Source: Helicobacter pylori
GTDB lineage: Bacteria; Campylobacterota; Campylobacteria; Campylobacterales; Helicobacteraceae
Reading direction: 5' to 3'
Assembly (NCBI RefSeq): GCF_016748675.1
Contig: NZ_CP051534.1
Span: forward strand, 1,240,001-1,304,000
DNA length: 64,000 nt
Shown one piece after another: positions 33,927 through 43,545 of this stretch. A program made the position numbers and the translations under genes. The stretch's first letter is position 1, and each line of letters starts with the position of its first letter. A model generated the notes under the pieces. The model had not been told where the DNA came from. It saw only the letters and a list, made by a program, of their open reading frames with translations, and did not search any database.

Positions 33927-34184
33927 TCAGTGCTGTTTAAAAGGGCTATCCACGACTTTTTTCCTATCCACAATGTAGGGGATTAAAGCCATGTGGCGGG
34001 CTCTTTTGATCGCCACTTCCACCCTCTCTTGCCACTTTTTGCTATTGCCTGTCAGTCTCCTTGGCATGATTTTATAGCGCTCTGATAGCGTGTGCTTGAG
34101 CATGTCTAAATCTTTATAGTCAATAAAGCTGATTTTAGCTTCAGTGTATTTGCAATAGCGTTTTGAATAGCGTTTTCTTTCCAT
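33927..34184 (-). CDS. rpsR: 30S ribosomal protein S18
   Basis: 85 residues, normal S18 size, with the conserved core [52 protein letters not shown] (in part). It binds S6 on the 30S platform. ATG follows AAGGAGACATT. It is the last gene of the rpsF-ssb-rpsR operon, an order conserved across bacteria; the gap to ssb is 22 bp. Confidence 0.98.
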   Translation of the reverse strand: MERKRYSKRYCKYTEAKISFIDYKDLDMLKHTLSERYKIMPRRLTGNSKKWQERVEVAIKRARHMALIPYIVDRKKVVDSPFKQH

Positions 34185-34206
34185 AATGTCTCCTTAATTT
34201 TAACCC

Positions 34207-34752
34207 TTAAAAGGGGATTTCTTCTTCATCAATATTGATTTCAGGCACGCTGTTTTGATACTTGGACGGCTGTGCTTGTAAATTCTCTTTAGCGTAAGCG
34301 TTTTGCGGGTAGCTTTGGGCTTGGTTAAAAGGATCCTGGCTGGGAGCGTTATGATTAGCGGGATAAGCGTTGTTGAAATTCTCATGCATTACGCTATCTT
34401 GCATGGCGTTTGCTTGAGGATTGTCTGACTTTTTATCCATAAATTGCAACGAGTCCGCTGTGATAGTGTGGCGGGAATTTTTTTTACCCGTTTGATCCAT
34501 CCAGCTCTCATAAGTCAAACGGCCTTCTATCAAAACGCTTGACCCCTTGCTCAAATACTGGTTAGCGATTTCAGCCGTTCGCCCAAACAAACGTGCATCT
34601 ATAAAGCACACTTCTTCGCCTAGCGTGCCGTCTTGCTTTTTAAAACGCCTGCTTGTGGCTAAACCTATTGTAGCCGCAGCCGAACCGCTAGGCAAATATT
34701 TCAACTCCACATTCCTAGTCAAACGCCCTACCATAATCACTTTATTAAACAT
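34207..34752 (-). CDS. ssb: Single-stranded DNA-binding protein
   Basis: 181 residues: N-terminal OB fold ([56 protein letters not shown]; each shown in part) for about 105 residues, a Gln/Asn/Pro-rich linker, and the acidic C-terminal tip IDEEEIPF that recruits repair and replication proteins. Between rpsF (9-bp gap) and rpsR. Confidence 0.98.
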   Translation of the reverse strand: MFNKVIMVGRLTRNVELKYLPSGSAAATIGLATSRRFKKQDGTLGEEVCFIDARLFGRTAEIANQYLSKGSSVLIEGRLTYESWMDQTGKKNSRHTITADSLQFMDKKSDNPQANAMQDSVMHENFNNAYPANHNAPSQDPFNQAQSYPQNAYAKENLQAQPSKYQNSVPEINIDEEEIPF

Positions 34753-34761
34753 GATAAGCCC

Positions 34762-35190
34762 TTATTCGCTATGAGATTCTGTGCTTTTTGCTTCCTCTGC
34801 GTGGTGAGAATGCGCATGTTCGGTTTTTTCGTGTTTTTCTTTGGCGTGTGATGGCTTTTTATTAGCCCTATCCACTAACGCATGCCACGCTTCTACTTCC
34901 TTCTTGCTTTCGTATTTGATCACAATGAAACGCAACACATCTTCATTGATGCGATACAATCGTTCAAGCTCTAAAATCATGGACGGCTCTGCTTTGAAAT
35001 ACGCCACATAATAATAGCCTCTTTTGTGCTTTTTGATTTCATAAGCCAAATTACGCATGCCCATATCCAGGCTCGTTTCAATCACGCCGTGATGCTTAGT
35101 GATCACTTCTTTATAAAATTCAATTTTGGATTTAATCTCTTCTTCTACTAAAGTAGGTTTGAGAATAAACATCGTTTCATAATGCCTCAT
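34762..35190 (-). CDS. rpsF: 30S ribosomal protein S6
   Basis: 142 residues from the ATG at 35190, which follows AAGGAGAATGG; an upstream in-frame start at 35238 lacks a ribosome site. Contains [31 protein letters not shown] and a His/Glu-rich C-terminal tail ([20 protein letters not shown]), which is longer and more acidic than in E. coli S6. First gene of the rpsF-ssb-rpsR operon, with a perfect -10 box upstream. Confidence 0.97.
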   Translation of the reverse strand: MRHYETMFILKPTLVEEEIKSKIEFYKEVITKHHGVIETSLDMGMRNLAYEIKKHKRGYYYVAYFKAEPSMILELERLYRINEDVLRFIVIKYESKKEVEAWHALVDRANKKPSHAKEKHEKTEHAHSHHAEEAKSTESHSE

Positions 35191-35255
35191 CCATTCTCCT
35201 TGTGGTTGTATAGCCCTTTTTTTACTAAAAAAGAGCAAGGTCTAAAAAACTTTCA

Positions 35256-35261
35256 ATTATA
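35256..35261 (-). promoter_or_regulatory. -10 box of the rpsF-ssb-rpsR operon
   Basis: The minus strand reads AAGGTATAATTGAAAG, a perfect TATAAT. Predicted start near 35248, leader of about 58 nt to the rpsF ATG at 35190. Confidence 0.65.
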
Positions 35262-35322
35262 CCTTGCTTTCGCTTGTTTTTGGATTAAATTTAGTTTTAT
35301 TGGAATATTAAAGCTCAAAACG

Positions 35323-35345
35323 AAAAACGCCTTAGGCATTTTTTA
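35323..35345 (-). terminator. Terminator of the holA operon
   Basis: Beginning at the holA stop codon, the minus strand reads AAAAAATGCC-TAA-GGCGTTTTT, a short GC stem extended by A/T pairs and followed by further T-rich DNA. Confidence 0.55.
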
Positions 35346-36365
35346 GGGGTTAATGATTTTTTGAATGGGGGTCAAATACAAAAAGCCCAATTCCTTTTGC
35401 CCTTGCATGCTTTGAAGGTGCCATAACCTAAAAATTTCAAAAACCCTCTTATAGCCAGCTTCTTTCAAACGCAAGGCGTTTTTAGCGTAATTTTCAGCAA
35501 TCTCTTTAGGAGGAGCGTAGCCTAAAACCTCTTTAGCGTCCATTAAACCGGTCGTTTTAATATGGGCGAAAAATAAAAAAAGCTGGTAAAAATACCGCTC
35601 TAACCCCCTTAAAATATCCGCATCCTTTTTGCCCTCTTTTAACAAATAATCATAAATATCAAGCACGCTTTTTTTCAAAAAAAGCCCTAAAATGAGCTTT
35701 TGCAAATCCATATCCCCCGCATTGGAGCTTAATTCTTGAATGTCTTCTAAAGTGATGGGTGCGTTTAAAACCGCTAGCTTGTCTAAATCGTTAAACGAAA
35801 TGCCTAAATCTTCGTTATTAATTTCAAAAAGAGCGTTTAAAAGATGGCCGCTGATGTCTAAATGTAAAAGATTAGCCCTTTCTTGCAAGAATTTCAAACT
35901 CTCCCAAGTTTTAGGGGTAAAAAAGCGCGCGTAGATCGCTTCATCTTTCAAAGGGCTTTTTTGGAAAAGTTTAACGATAGCATCGCTAGTGTATTTGTAT
36001 TTGGTGGTGTCGCTTTTAGCATTATAAAGCCCTATGATAAGCCTGTTATGGCTAGGCCGCTCTAGGGCTTTTAAAAAAAGATTGATATCATTTTCTTTAA
36101 ATTTCTTATGCAGGGCAAAATCCAGTTTTAAAATGACTAAACTGCTCCCTCCAAATAAAGAATCCTGCTCTAAAAGGGTCGCAATCTGGCTTTTTTCATA
36201 ATCGCTCGCATAAAAAAGCGAAGTTTCTGTGTCAGGGTTATTGCATTTAAAAAGCGCGCTAATCGTTTGAGCGTAATAATGAATAAAAAAATCAAACTCC
36301 CCATACAAAAACACCGCTTTAGGGAGGCGTTGTTTTAAATAATGGTCCAAATCTTTACGATACAT
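35343..36365 (-). CDS. holA: DNA polymerase III delta subunit
   Basis: 340 residues with the divergent HolA clamp-loader pattern: MYRKDLDHYLKQRLPKAVFLYGEFDFFIHYYAQ at the start (in part), SSLVILKLDFALH and a helical C-terminal collar domain (KKDADILRGLERYFYQLFLFF). Delta opens the beta sliding clamp. ATG overlaps the rnr stop by 11 bp. It is the last gene of the long minus-strand run from trpS. The call rests on overall pattern and position as the HP1247 orthologue. Confidence 0.85.
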   Translation of the reverse strand: MYRKDLDHYLKQRLPKAVFLYGEFDFFIHYYAQTISALFKCNNPDTETSLFYASDYEKSQIATLLEQDSLFGGSSLVILKLDFALHKKFKENDINLFLKALERPSHNRLIIGLYNAKSDTTKYKYTSDAIVKLFQKSPLKDEAIYARFFTPKTWESLKFLQERANLLHLDISGHLLNALFEINNEDLGISFNDLDKLAVLNAPITLEDIQELSSNAGDMDLQKLILGLFLKKSVLDIYDYLLKEGKKDADILRGLERYFYQLFLFFAHIKTTGLMDAKEVLGYAPPKEIAENYAKNALRLKEAGYKRVFEIFRLWHLQSMQGQKELGFLYLTPIQKIINP

Positions 36366-38289
36366 GCTCTTTAATCCTTTCTGTGATTTCGCCCCAAACT
36401 CGCCCTAAAATCAAATCCGCATGCGTGATTGTAACGTGCACCTTTTCTAAAGGTTTAAAAACCTTGTTCGTTTTGACTAAAACTTTAAGCCCTATAAATT
36501 CTTTTAACCCCACCACCACCCAATCTTTAACCTCCAAAACAACGCCCAAAAATTCTTTTTCTAAAAGTTCTAAAGCTAAGCGAGCGAATTTGCGTTTGAT
36601 GAAATCCCTTTCAATCAAAGCGGCCTTTTTTTGTAAAGCGTTCAATTCAGAACACAACTCAGGCGTTTCTTCTAACAAATACGAACAGCCTTTAGCCTGA
36701 TGGAACAATAATTCTTTTAAAAGCCTGTGCAAGGCTAAATCGCTGTATCGTCTAATAGGCGAAGTGAAATGCGTATAGCTGGCAAACCCCAAACCAAAAT
36801 GGCTTTCTTGCATGGGGCTATAAAGGGCTAAATTTTGAGACTTGATGATTAGGCGTGAAACTTCTCTTTCTAACTTCTTTTCTTTGGCTATTTTTAAGGC
36901 ATGCTCTAAAAAAGGGAAAAAACCCATGTTTTTAGGGCGCACGATCTCATAATCAAAAAGCTTAGCGTAAAGGCGTTTTTGCTGCTCCAAACTCGGCTCT
37001 TTGTGGGTGCGGTATATCCCCTTATTGTGAAAATGCTCATCTAATAACCCTGCACTAGACTGGTTGGCTAAGAGCATGGCTTCTTCTATAAGGGTGTGCG
37101 CATCGCTTTCTTTTTCTGTTTCAATTTTTTCTATACGCCCTTCTTTATTCAAATACAGCTTGTTTTCAAAGGAATTGAAATTAAACCCCTTTTTTAAACG
37201 CTCCTTTTTTAACTTTAAAGCCATTTCTAAAAACCCTAAGAGGCTTTGTTGCAAATCTTTATCTAAAGAGCTTTGATTAGCGCTTAAAAAATGGTTGATT
37301 TCTTCATAAGTGCAATTAGCCCTAACTTCAATAACGCCTTGAGATAATCGGGCGTTTTTCAAATCATCTAAAGGGATTTCATGCACTAAAGCCAGGCGTT
37401 TTTCAAACGCTTTTAATGAGCATGCCCCTTGAGACAAACTCAAAGGCAGCATGGGATAGACGCTGTTAGGGAAATACACGCTAAAGCCCCTAACCCTAGC
37501 TTCTTTATCCAAACTGGAATGTTTCGGCACAAATTCGCTCACATCAGCAACCGCCACAAACAAAACCCTTTTTTCTTGGTCATAAAAGATCGCATCGTCA
37601 AAATCTTTAGCGTCTTTGGGGTCAATGGTGATAAAAGGGATGTGAGAGTAATTGATCCTGTCTTTAAAATCGCTCGCTTTGAGTTGCGCGTAATGTTGGG
37701 CTAAATTCAAACAATCTTTTGAAAAATCCTTAACCCTGTCAAAAAGGCTTAAAGAAAGGTTTTCATCTATTAAAGGGTCTTCTAAAGCCCCTAAAATTTC
37801 GCTGATTTCACGCTTTTTAAGATCGATCTTTACCACGCAATGCCTAGGCAATGCCAATAAGGATCTTTGGCTGTGCTTTAAAGAAACAGGTTTTTTAAAA
37901 GGCTCTTTAAAAGGGATAGCCACAATCTGGTTTTTTTCTTTCGCCAAGTAAGCTATCATCGTGTCTTGCGTATCAAAAAGAGCGGCTTTAAAAAAGGCTA
38001 TGAGGCGTTTTTTAGAAGATTCTATTTTGCATAAAATCAAAGCGTCTGTTTTGAAAGATGAGGGTAAGTTTTTGATTAAAGGGTCTTTAGGGTAATTTTT
38101 CGCTAAAGAAACGAAAAACGCCTTATTTTTTACCCTTTCAATTTTGCCTATATCAAAGCCTTCTTTTAAAAAATAGCGATCCTTGTTTGATTGAAGCGCT
38201 TCTTTTAAAACGCCCTTTTCTATTAGGGGGGCGAATCGCTTAGGGATCTTTTTAACCCCAAAAAAAAGGCTTCTTAAAAACCCTTGCAT
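36355..38289 (-). CDS. rnr: Ribonuclease R (RNase II/VacB family)
   Basis: 644 residues with the RNB catalytic domain: SHIPFITIDPKDAKDFDDAIF holds the metal-binding aspartates, and ASYTHFTSPIRRYSDLALHRL the conserved arginines. The N-terminal cold-shock region is shortened and the S1 domain at the C-terminus (FLGVVLEVKDWVVVGLKEFIGL) is present. It degrades structured RNA 3' to 5'. The ATG at 38289 overlaps the aroE TGA by one base (TGATG); a TTG one codon earlier is also possible. Confidence 0.94.
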   Translation of the reverse strand: MQGFLRSLFFGVKKIPKRFAPLIEKGVLKEALQSNKDRYFLKEGFDIGKIERVKNKAFFVSLAKNYPKDPLIKNLPSSFKTDALILCKIESSKKRLIAFFKAALFDTQDTMIAYLAKEKNQIVAIPFKEPFKKPVSLKHSQRSLLALPRHCVVKIDLKKREISEILGALEDPLIDENLSLSLFDRVKDFSKDCLNLAQHYAQLKASDFKDRINYSHIPFITIDPKDAKDFDDAIFYDQEKRVLFVAVADVSEFVPKHSSLDKEARVRGFSVYFPNSVYPMLPLSLSQGACSLKAFEKRLALVHEIPLDDLKNARLSQGVIEVRANCTYEEINHFLSANQSSLDKDLQQSLLGFLEMALKLKKERLKKGFNFNSFENKLYLNKEGRIEKIETEKESDAHTLIEEAMLLANQSSAGLLDEHFHNKGIYRTHKEPSLEQQKRLYAKLFDYEIVRPKNMGFFPFLEHALKIAKEKKLEREVSRLIIKSQNLALYSPMQESHFGLGFASYTHFTSPIRRYSDLALHRLLKELLFHQAKGCSYLLEETPELCSELNALQKKAALIERDFIKRKFARLALELLEKEFLGVVLEVKDWVVVGLKEFIGLKVLVKTNKVFKPLEKVHVTITHADLILGRVWGEITERIKEHVS

Positions 38290-39080
38290 CAAAAAACACT
38301 TCGCATGACTTCAAACGCCTTTGAATAAGGGATTTGAGAAGCGCTGAATTTTTCAAAACTTAAAGCAGCTTGATAGATGAGCATGTCTTTCCCGTCTTGA
38401 AAGGGGATTTTTAACTCTTTGGCTAAAGACAAAAAGGGCGTTAAAAACCCATACGCCAAATCATAAGCGAGCTTGCCCTCTTTAAAATACCCTTTCAAAA
38501 CCTCTTTATCCAAAGGCAATTCGTTATGCAAACTCGCTGAAGTAGCGTTAATGATCAAATCAAAAGCGCTTTTAGGAGGATCCATAAAACAATCACAGCC
38601 CAAGCGTTGGAAAAAATCCAATCCCCTAGCAGAGCGGTTCAACACGCTCACTTGTAAGCCTTGTTTTTGTAATCCGCACGCTAGGGCTTTAGCGCTCCCC
38701 CCAGCGCCTAAAATCAGAGCGCTCTGGTAGCCCTCATCTCCCAAAGAGAGCCAGAAACCCAATGCGTCGGTATTGTAACCCACAAGCTCATCATCTTCCA
38801 AAACAAGCGTATTGACTGCTCCGCATTCAAGCGCAATGCCCTTGATCTTATCGCAAACTTGAAACGCCCTTTCTTTAAAGGGTAAGGTTACATTAGCCCC
38901 ACTAAGCCCTAAAGTTAAAAACTCGTTTTTGATGTGGCTTTCTAAAGGGAGTAATATGGGGTGGTAATGCCCCAAAAACCCCAATTCTTTTTGAAAAGTT
39001 AAAAAACAAGCGTTATGGATTAAGGGCGATTTGGAATGCTTAATGGGATTTCCAAAAACCCCAAAAGATTTTAATTTCAT
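38289..39080 (-). CDS. aroE: Shikimate dehydrogenase
   Basis: 263 residues with the AroE substrate site [16 protein letters not shown], catalytic Lys in [10 protein letters not shown], Asp in YNTDALGF and a Rossmann NADP loop [16 protein letters not shown]. It reduces 3-dehydroshikimate in the aromatic amino-acid pathway. ATG lies 7 nt after the stop of the SH3 protein gene; the stop overlaps rnr. Confidence 0.97.
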   Translation of the reverse strand: MKLKSFGVFGNPIKHSKSPLIHNACFLTFQKELGFLGHYHPILLPLESHIKNEFLTLGLSGANVTLPFKERAFQVCDKIKGIALECGAVNTLVLEDDELVGYNTDALGFWLSLGDEGYQSALILGAGGSAKALACGLQKQGLQVSVLNRSARGLDFFQRLGCDCFMDPPKSAFDLIINATSASLHNELPLDKEVLKGYFKEGKLAYDLAYGFLTPFLSLAKELKIPFQDGKDMLIYQAALSFEKFSASQIPYSKAFEVMRSVF

Positions 39081-39087
39081 TATTCTT

Positions 39088-39663
39088 TCATTCAGCCTTT
39101 TTTAAAAGTTTTAAAAACACATAGCCCTTTGTTTTATTAGAAAATTCAATTTCAGCCCAATCGTTTTGGATTTCTAAAACCTTCACGCTTTTGTCTTTTA
39201 CAAGTGAGCCAATGATTTTACCTTTTGTGCTGGGAAAAGCGCGCACGTTCACGCCACTGACTGCGACCTTATACTCTAAAGGTTTTTGTCCCATTGTAGG
39301 GGTTGTGGGGGTTTTTTGATCATTTTGAACGGGCGAGACGCTGTCTTGTTTAGGCTCGTTTTCTTTTTCTTGCTCTTGTTTAGTCTCTTGTTTTTGCACG
39401 GCTGTTTCTAAAGGTGGCGCTGTGTCTTTGGTGGGGCTTTGTTCTGTGGCGGTTGTGGTTGCGTTGGCTTCTTCTTTAGGCGAAAGCGTGCTGTTTTGAC
39501 GCTCTGTCTCGCTTTTTTCTACATTTAGGCTTGTTTGAGCGTTGTCTTTTTTCACGTAAAAACCAAGTGCAGCATGCGCTAAAGCATACAACAACATGAA
39601 CGCTAAAACCACCAACAAAGGCTGTGCAAAAAGTTTTAAAGAAGATTTCATCTCAGTTTTCAT
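39088..39663 (-). CDS. Membrane-anchored SH3-domain protein
   Basis: 191 residues from the ATG at 39663 (GAGGGTAGGA upstream; an in-frame TTG at 39675 is less likely). One N-terminal membrane anchor ([21 protein letters not shown]), a long Gln/Glu/Lys/Thr/Pro linker (about residues 45-125) and a C-terminal bacterial SH3 domain ([35 protein letters not shown]). It probably binds cell wall in the periplasm. Function not established. Overlaps no neighbour but is 8 bp beyond the oppB stop. Confidence 0.8.
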   Translation of the reverse strand: MKTEMKSSLKLFAQPLLVVLAFMLLYALAHAALGFYVKKDNAQTSLNVEKSETERQNSTLSPKEEANATTTATEQSPTKDTAPPLETAVQKQETKQEQEKENEPKQDSVSPVQNDQKTPTTPTMGQKPLEYKVAVSGVNVRAFPSTKGKIIGSLVKDKSVKVLEIQNDWAEIEFSNKTKGYVFLKLLKKAE

Positions 39664-39671
39664 TCCTACCC

Positions 39672-40718
39672 TCAACGCTTTTCAAAATCAATCCTAGGGT
39701 CAATCACCACGCAGAGCAAATCGCTTATCAAACTCGCCACCAAACCCAAAAGCGTGAAAATATAAAGCGAACCAAACACGACAGGATAATCCCTACTCAC
39801 AATGCTTTCATACCCTAAAAGCCCTAACCCGTCTAAACTAAAAACAATCTCTATCAATAAACTTGAGCTAAAAAACATGCCCAAAAAAGCCTGCGGAAAA
39901 CCCGCTACCACCAATAAAATCGCATTACGGAACACATGCGCATAAAAAATACGCCCCACTGAACAGCCCTTAGCCTTAGCGCTCAGTACATAAAGTTTGC
40001 CCATTTCATCTAAAAAAGAGTTTTTTACCAAAAGCGTGAGGCTTGCAAAACCCCCTAAAGAAATGCAAAGAACGGGCAAAGTGATATGCCATAAATAATC
40101 TTTAATTTTACCTAATGTGCTCAAACTTTCAAAATTATCGCTCACCAACCCTTTTAAAGGGAACCAATGCCAATAATTCCCTCCAGCAAAAAACACGATC
40201 AACACCACCGCAAACAAAAAGGCCGGGATAGCGTTAGCGACAATGATCACCACGCTGCTTAACACATCTAAAGGCTCGTTATTGCGTTTGGCCTTGAAAA
40301 TCCCTAAAGGGATAGAGATAAGATAAATCAAAAGCGTGCTAAAAAACCCTAACGAAATGGATACCGGCAATTTTTCCTTAATCAAATCTATCACTTTAAT
40401 CTGGCGATAAAAGCTCTCCCCAAAATCAAATTGCAGATATTTTTTGAGCATGAGAAGATAGCGCTCCCCTATGGGCTTGTCAAAACCATAGAGTTTTTTT
40501 AAATTTTCTAACAAATCGCTCTCCAACCCTTGAGACGCCCTATACGAACGCTCTTTAACAACGCCTTGAATCTCTTTGGACTGCGTGTTATTGATTTTAG
40601 CCATCATCTGCTCTATAGGGCCTCCTGGGGCGGATTGGATCAAAAAGAAATTAATCGTCATGATGGCTAATAAAGTAGGGATAATCAAGAGCAAGCGTTT
40701 AAGGATGTAAGCAATCAT
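39672..40718 (-). CDS. oppB: Peptide ABC transporter permease OppB/DppB
   Basis: 348 residues from the ATG at 40718 (AAAAGGATCTTCA upstream; a longer form from 40745 has no ribosome site). MIAYILKRLLLIIPTLLAIM starts the first helix, followed by the long periplasmic loop typical of OppB, then the permease core with LPVLCISLGGFASLTLLVKN and the EAA-type loop AKAKGCSVGRIFYAHVFRNA. Together with OppA it imports peptides. ATG overlaps the oppA stop by 4 bp. OppC and the ATPases are not in this window. Confidence 0.92.
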   Translation of the reverse strand: MIAYILKRLLLIIPTLLAIMTINFFLIQSAPGGPIEQMMAKINNTQSKEIQGVVKERSYRASQGLESDLLENLKKLYGFDKPIGERYLLMLKKYLQFDFGESFYRQIKVIDLIKEKLPVSISLGFFSTLLIYLISIPLGIFKAKRNNEPLDVLSSVVIIVANAIPAFLFAVVLIVFFAGGNYWHWFPLKGLVSDNFESLSTLGKIKDYLWHITLPVLCISLGGFASLTLLVKNSFLDEMGKLYVLSAKAKGCSVGRIFYAHVFRNAILLVVAGFPQAFLGMFFSSSLLIEIVFSLDGLGLLGYESIVSRDYPVVFGSLYIFTLLGLVASLISDLLCVVIDPRIDFEKR

Positions 40719-42493
40719 TGAAGATCCTTTTCTTTTATCCACCACAAATACGGCGAAAATCCATAGCTAGGGCTGTTTTCAGGCATGCCAATGTAATTAT
40801 ACGCTGCGATCCTGTAATTAGGCAAATAAAAATGCGGTATCACATAAAACCCCCACAACAGCACCCTATCCATCGCTTGAATGGCGGCTAGTTGCTCCTT
40901 ATAATCTTTAGCGTTAATGATTTTTTCAATCAAATCATCTACCGCTTTACTAGAGATTCCTGCATAATTCCTTGAGCCTTTTTCTTTCGCGCTCAAAGAG
41001 CCAAAATAAAAGCGCTGCTCATTACCCGGGAAAGACGATTGGCCTATCACTCCTACGATCATGTCAAAATCATAGCTTTTGACCCGATTGACATACTGGC
41101 TTAAATCCACTCTTTGGATTTTCATTTCAATCCCTAACACCCTTAAGTTTTTAGCAAAGGCTAGGGCCAGTCTTTCAAATGCCGGGCTGTTTAAAAGCAA
41201 AGTGAAACTGAAAGGCTTGTTATTCTTATCCACCAAACGCATGTTTTTGTAAGAAAAGCCCGCGCTCTCTAAAAGCTTTTGGGCGTATTTTAAATTTTCC
41301 CTCAAATTATAGCCCAAAACATCAGCCCCATCGGTTCTAGGCACGACATAAGGCTCTTTAAAAACCCTTTCATCCAAACTCTTTTCATAAGGGGCTAACA
41401 GAACTTTTTCTTCAGGGCTTGGGAGGGGAGGGGACGCATAGATAGAGTTACTGAAAAAACTGGTGGTGCGCTTGTATTGCGAAAAAAACAAATTTTTATT
41501 CGCCCATTCAAAATCAAACGCATAAAATAAGGCTTCACGCACCCTTTTATCCTTGAAAATTTCTCGGCGCGTGTTGAAGAAAAACCCTTGCATGCCGCTT
41601 GGCATTTTGTGGGCTATGAGGTATTTAGTGATTTTTTTATTATCCATAGCTTTCCCCACATAGCCCCTAGCCCAAACCTTAGCCGTGCTTTCAATGCGCC
41701 AATCATACGCCCCGCTTAAAAAAGCCTGTAAAGCAATGGTTTCATCTTTATAATACTCAAATTTGATCTCATCAAAATTGAATTGTCCCTTTCTGCTAGG
41801 CAAATTCCTCGCCCAATAATTAGGGTTTCTTTGGTAGGTGATTTTCTTGCCCACATCAAAAGAAGCGATCACATAAGGGCCACTAGAAACAGGAATGAGT
41901 AAGGGGTTTTTTTCAAAATAATCCTTTTGAAACGCTTTTTTGGAAAAGATTTGCAACTGCCCTAAAATGAGAGGCAACTCTTTATTTTCAGTGGTTTTGA
42001 AAATGAATTTAACATGGTGTTTGTCTAAGATAACCGCCTTTTTAACATCTTGGTAATACTGCCTATAAATAGGCGATCCTAATTTCATGATCGTATCAAA
42101 GCTAAACTTCACATCGCTCGCTAAAATGGGAGCGTTATTGCTGAATCTCGCTCTTTTATCTAGGGTAAAAATCACATAGCTGTTATCCTTAGCCACTTCT
42201 GCGTCTTTAGCGATTAAGGGGTATTCGGCAAAAGGTTCGTCTAAGCTTTGCACCATTAAAGTGTCATAAATGAGATCCAAGCCTTCGGCTTTAGTGCCTT
42301 TAAGCGCAAAAGGGTTAAGGCTATCAAAAGTCCCTATAGCATCATTCCTTAAGACACCGCCCTTTCTAGCGTTAGGGTTAGCGTATTCAAAATGCGTGAA
42401 ATTCTCCTTATATCTAGGCTCTTCGCCTAAGTATAAATAAGGCGTAGCTTTAAGAAAACAAAACACCCCTAACCATAAACTTAAAATTTTCAT
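40715..42493 (-). CDS. oppA: Peptide ABC transporter periplasmic binding protein (OppA-like)
   Basis: 592 residues: signal peptide MKILSLWLGVFCFLKATPYLYLG, then an SBP_bac_5 family fold (GTFDSLNPFALKGTKAEGL, ASDVKFSFDTIMKLGSP, VREALFYAFDFEWANKNLFF). It resembles the YejA/microcin-C branch more than classical DppA (start of mature protein, FFNTRREIFKDKRVREAL), so the substrate could be a large peptide. Start abuts the trpS stop. Operon with oppB. Confidence 0.9.
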   Translation of the reverse strand: MKILSLWLGVFCFLKATPYLYLGEEPRYKENFTHFEYANPNARKGGVLRNDAIGTFDSLNPFALKGTKAEGLDLIYDTLMVQSLDEPFAEYPLIAKDAEVAKDNSYVIFTLDKRARFSNNAPILASDVKFSFDTIMKLGSPIYRQYYQDVKKAVILDKHHVKFIFKTTENKELPLILGQLQIFSKKAFQKDYFEKNPLLIPVSSGPYVIASFDVGKKITYQRNPNYWARNLPSRKGQFNFDEIKFEYYKDETIALQAFLSGAYDWRIESTAKVWARGYVGKAMDNKKITKYLIAHKMPSGMQGFFFNTRREIFKDKRVREALFYAFDFEWANKNLFFSQYKRTTSFFSNSIYASPPLPSPEEKVLLAPYEKSLDERVFKEPYVVPRTDGADVLGYNLRENLKYAQKLLESAGFSYKNMRLVDKNNKPFSFTLLLNSPAFERLALAFAKNLRVLGIEMKIQRVDLSQYVNRVKSYDFDMIVGVIGQSSFPGNEQRFYFGSLSAKEKGSRNYAGISSKAVDDLIEKIINAKDYKEQLAAIQAMDRVLLWGFYVIPHFYLPNYRIAAYNYIGMPENSPSYGFSPYLWWIKEKDLQ

Positions 42494-43474
42494 CTAAACC
42501 AACCCCATTAGTTCTTTAGCCTTTTGGTAAGTCGCCCTCGCTAAAGGCCTGGCTTTTTCGGTGCCGCCATTTAAGACGGCTTTCACTTCATCATCGCTGA
42601 TTTCTTTGTATCTTTCTTGGATAGGCTTTAAAGATTGGATCACTACTTCAGCTAATTCCTTTTTAAAATCCCCATAGCCCTTATTTTTGAAACGCTCTTC
42701 TATCTTTTCTGGGCTTTCATCGCTTAAAAGCATGTAAATATTTAAAAGGTTAAAAACGCCCTCTCTTTTTTCATCAAATGCAATAACGCCCATAGAATCC
42801 GTGGCCGCTTTTTTGATTTTTTTCACAATAACATCCGGCTCATCTAAAAGAAAAATCGCATGGTTAGCCCCTTGATGCGATTTACTCATCTTCACTTTTG
42901 GATCATCTAGCCCCATAACCCTTGCCCCCACTTTAGCGATCAAAGGCTCTGGCACTTTAAAGCAGTTCCCAAAATCCCTGTTAAATCTTTCTGCGATGTT
43001 TCGCGTGAGCTCTAAATGCTGTTTTTGATCTTCGCCCACTGGCACTAAATCGCTTTGGTATAATAAAATATCTGACGCCATTAAAATAGGGTAATTGAAA
43101 AGCCCCACATTCACGCTTTTAGGGTTTTTTAAAGACTTGTCTTTGAATTGCGTCATTCTTTGCATTTCCCCCATAGACACCTGGCAATTTAATAGCCACG
43201 CTAAAGCCGGGTGCTCATCCACTTCACTTTGAATGAATAACCCCGATTGCTTAGGGCTAATCCCGCAAGCTAAAAGCAATTTGACTAACTCATAGGTTTG
43301 GGATTTTAAAAATGCAGGATCTATGGGTAGAGTGATCGCATGCGAATTGACGACGCAAAAAAGGTTTTCATATTCATCTTGCATCTCTACCCAATGCTTG
43401 ATCGCCCCCAGATAGTTGCCCAAATGGATTTGCCCGGTCGGTTGGATGCCTGAAAAGACTCGTTTTTTGTGCAT
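42494..43474 (-). CDS. trpS: Tryptophanyl-tRNA synthetase
   Basis: 326 residues with class I signatures: [16 protein letters not shown] (HIGH-like) and [10 protein letters not shown] (KMSKS), plus [15 protein letters not shown] for substrate binding. ATG at 43474 begins MHKKRVFSG. First gene of the minus-strand run; its stop abuts the oppA start, so oppA probably depends on readthrough from trpS. Confidence 0.97.
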   Translation of the reverse strand: MHKKRVFSGIQPTGQIHLGNYLGAIKHWVEMQDEYENLFCVVNSHAITLPIDPAFLKSQTYELVKLLLACGISPKQSGLFIQSEVDEHPALAWLLNCQVSMGEMQRMTQFKDKSLKNPKSVNVGLFNYPILMASDILLYQSDLVPVGEDQKQHLELTRNIAERFNRDFGNCFKVPEPLIAKVGARVMGLDDPKVKMSKSHQGANHAIFLLDEPDVIVKKIKKAATDSMGVIAFDEKREGVFNLLNIYMLLSDESPEKIEERFKNKGYGDFKKELAEVVIQSLKPIQERYKEISDDEVKAVLNGGTEKARPLARATYQKAKELMGLV

Positions 43475-43545
43475 GTTGTTTCTCGCTCATTAGTTTAGCG
43501 TTTATTGTAACCACCTAATTTTAATATTTTAATTTATCTTAGTTT

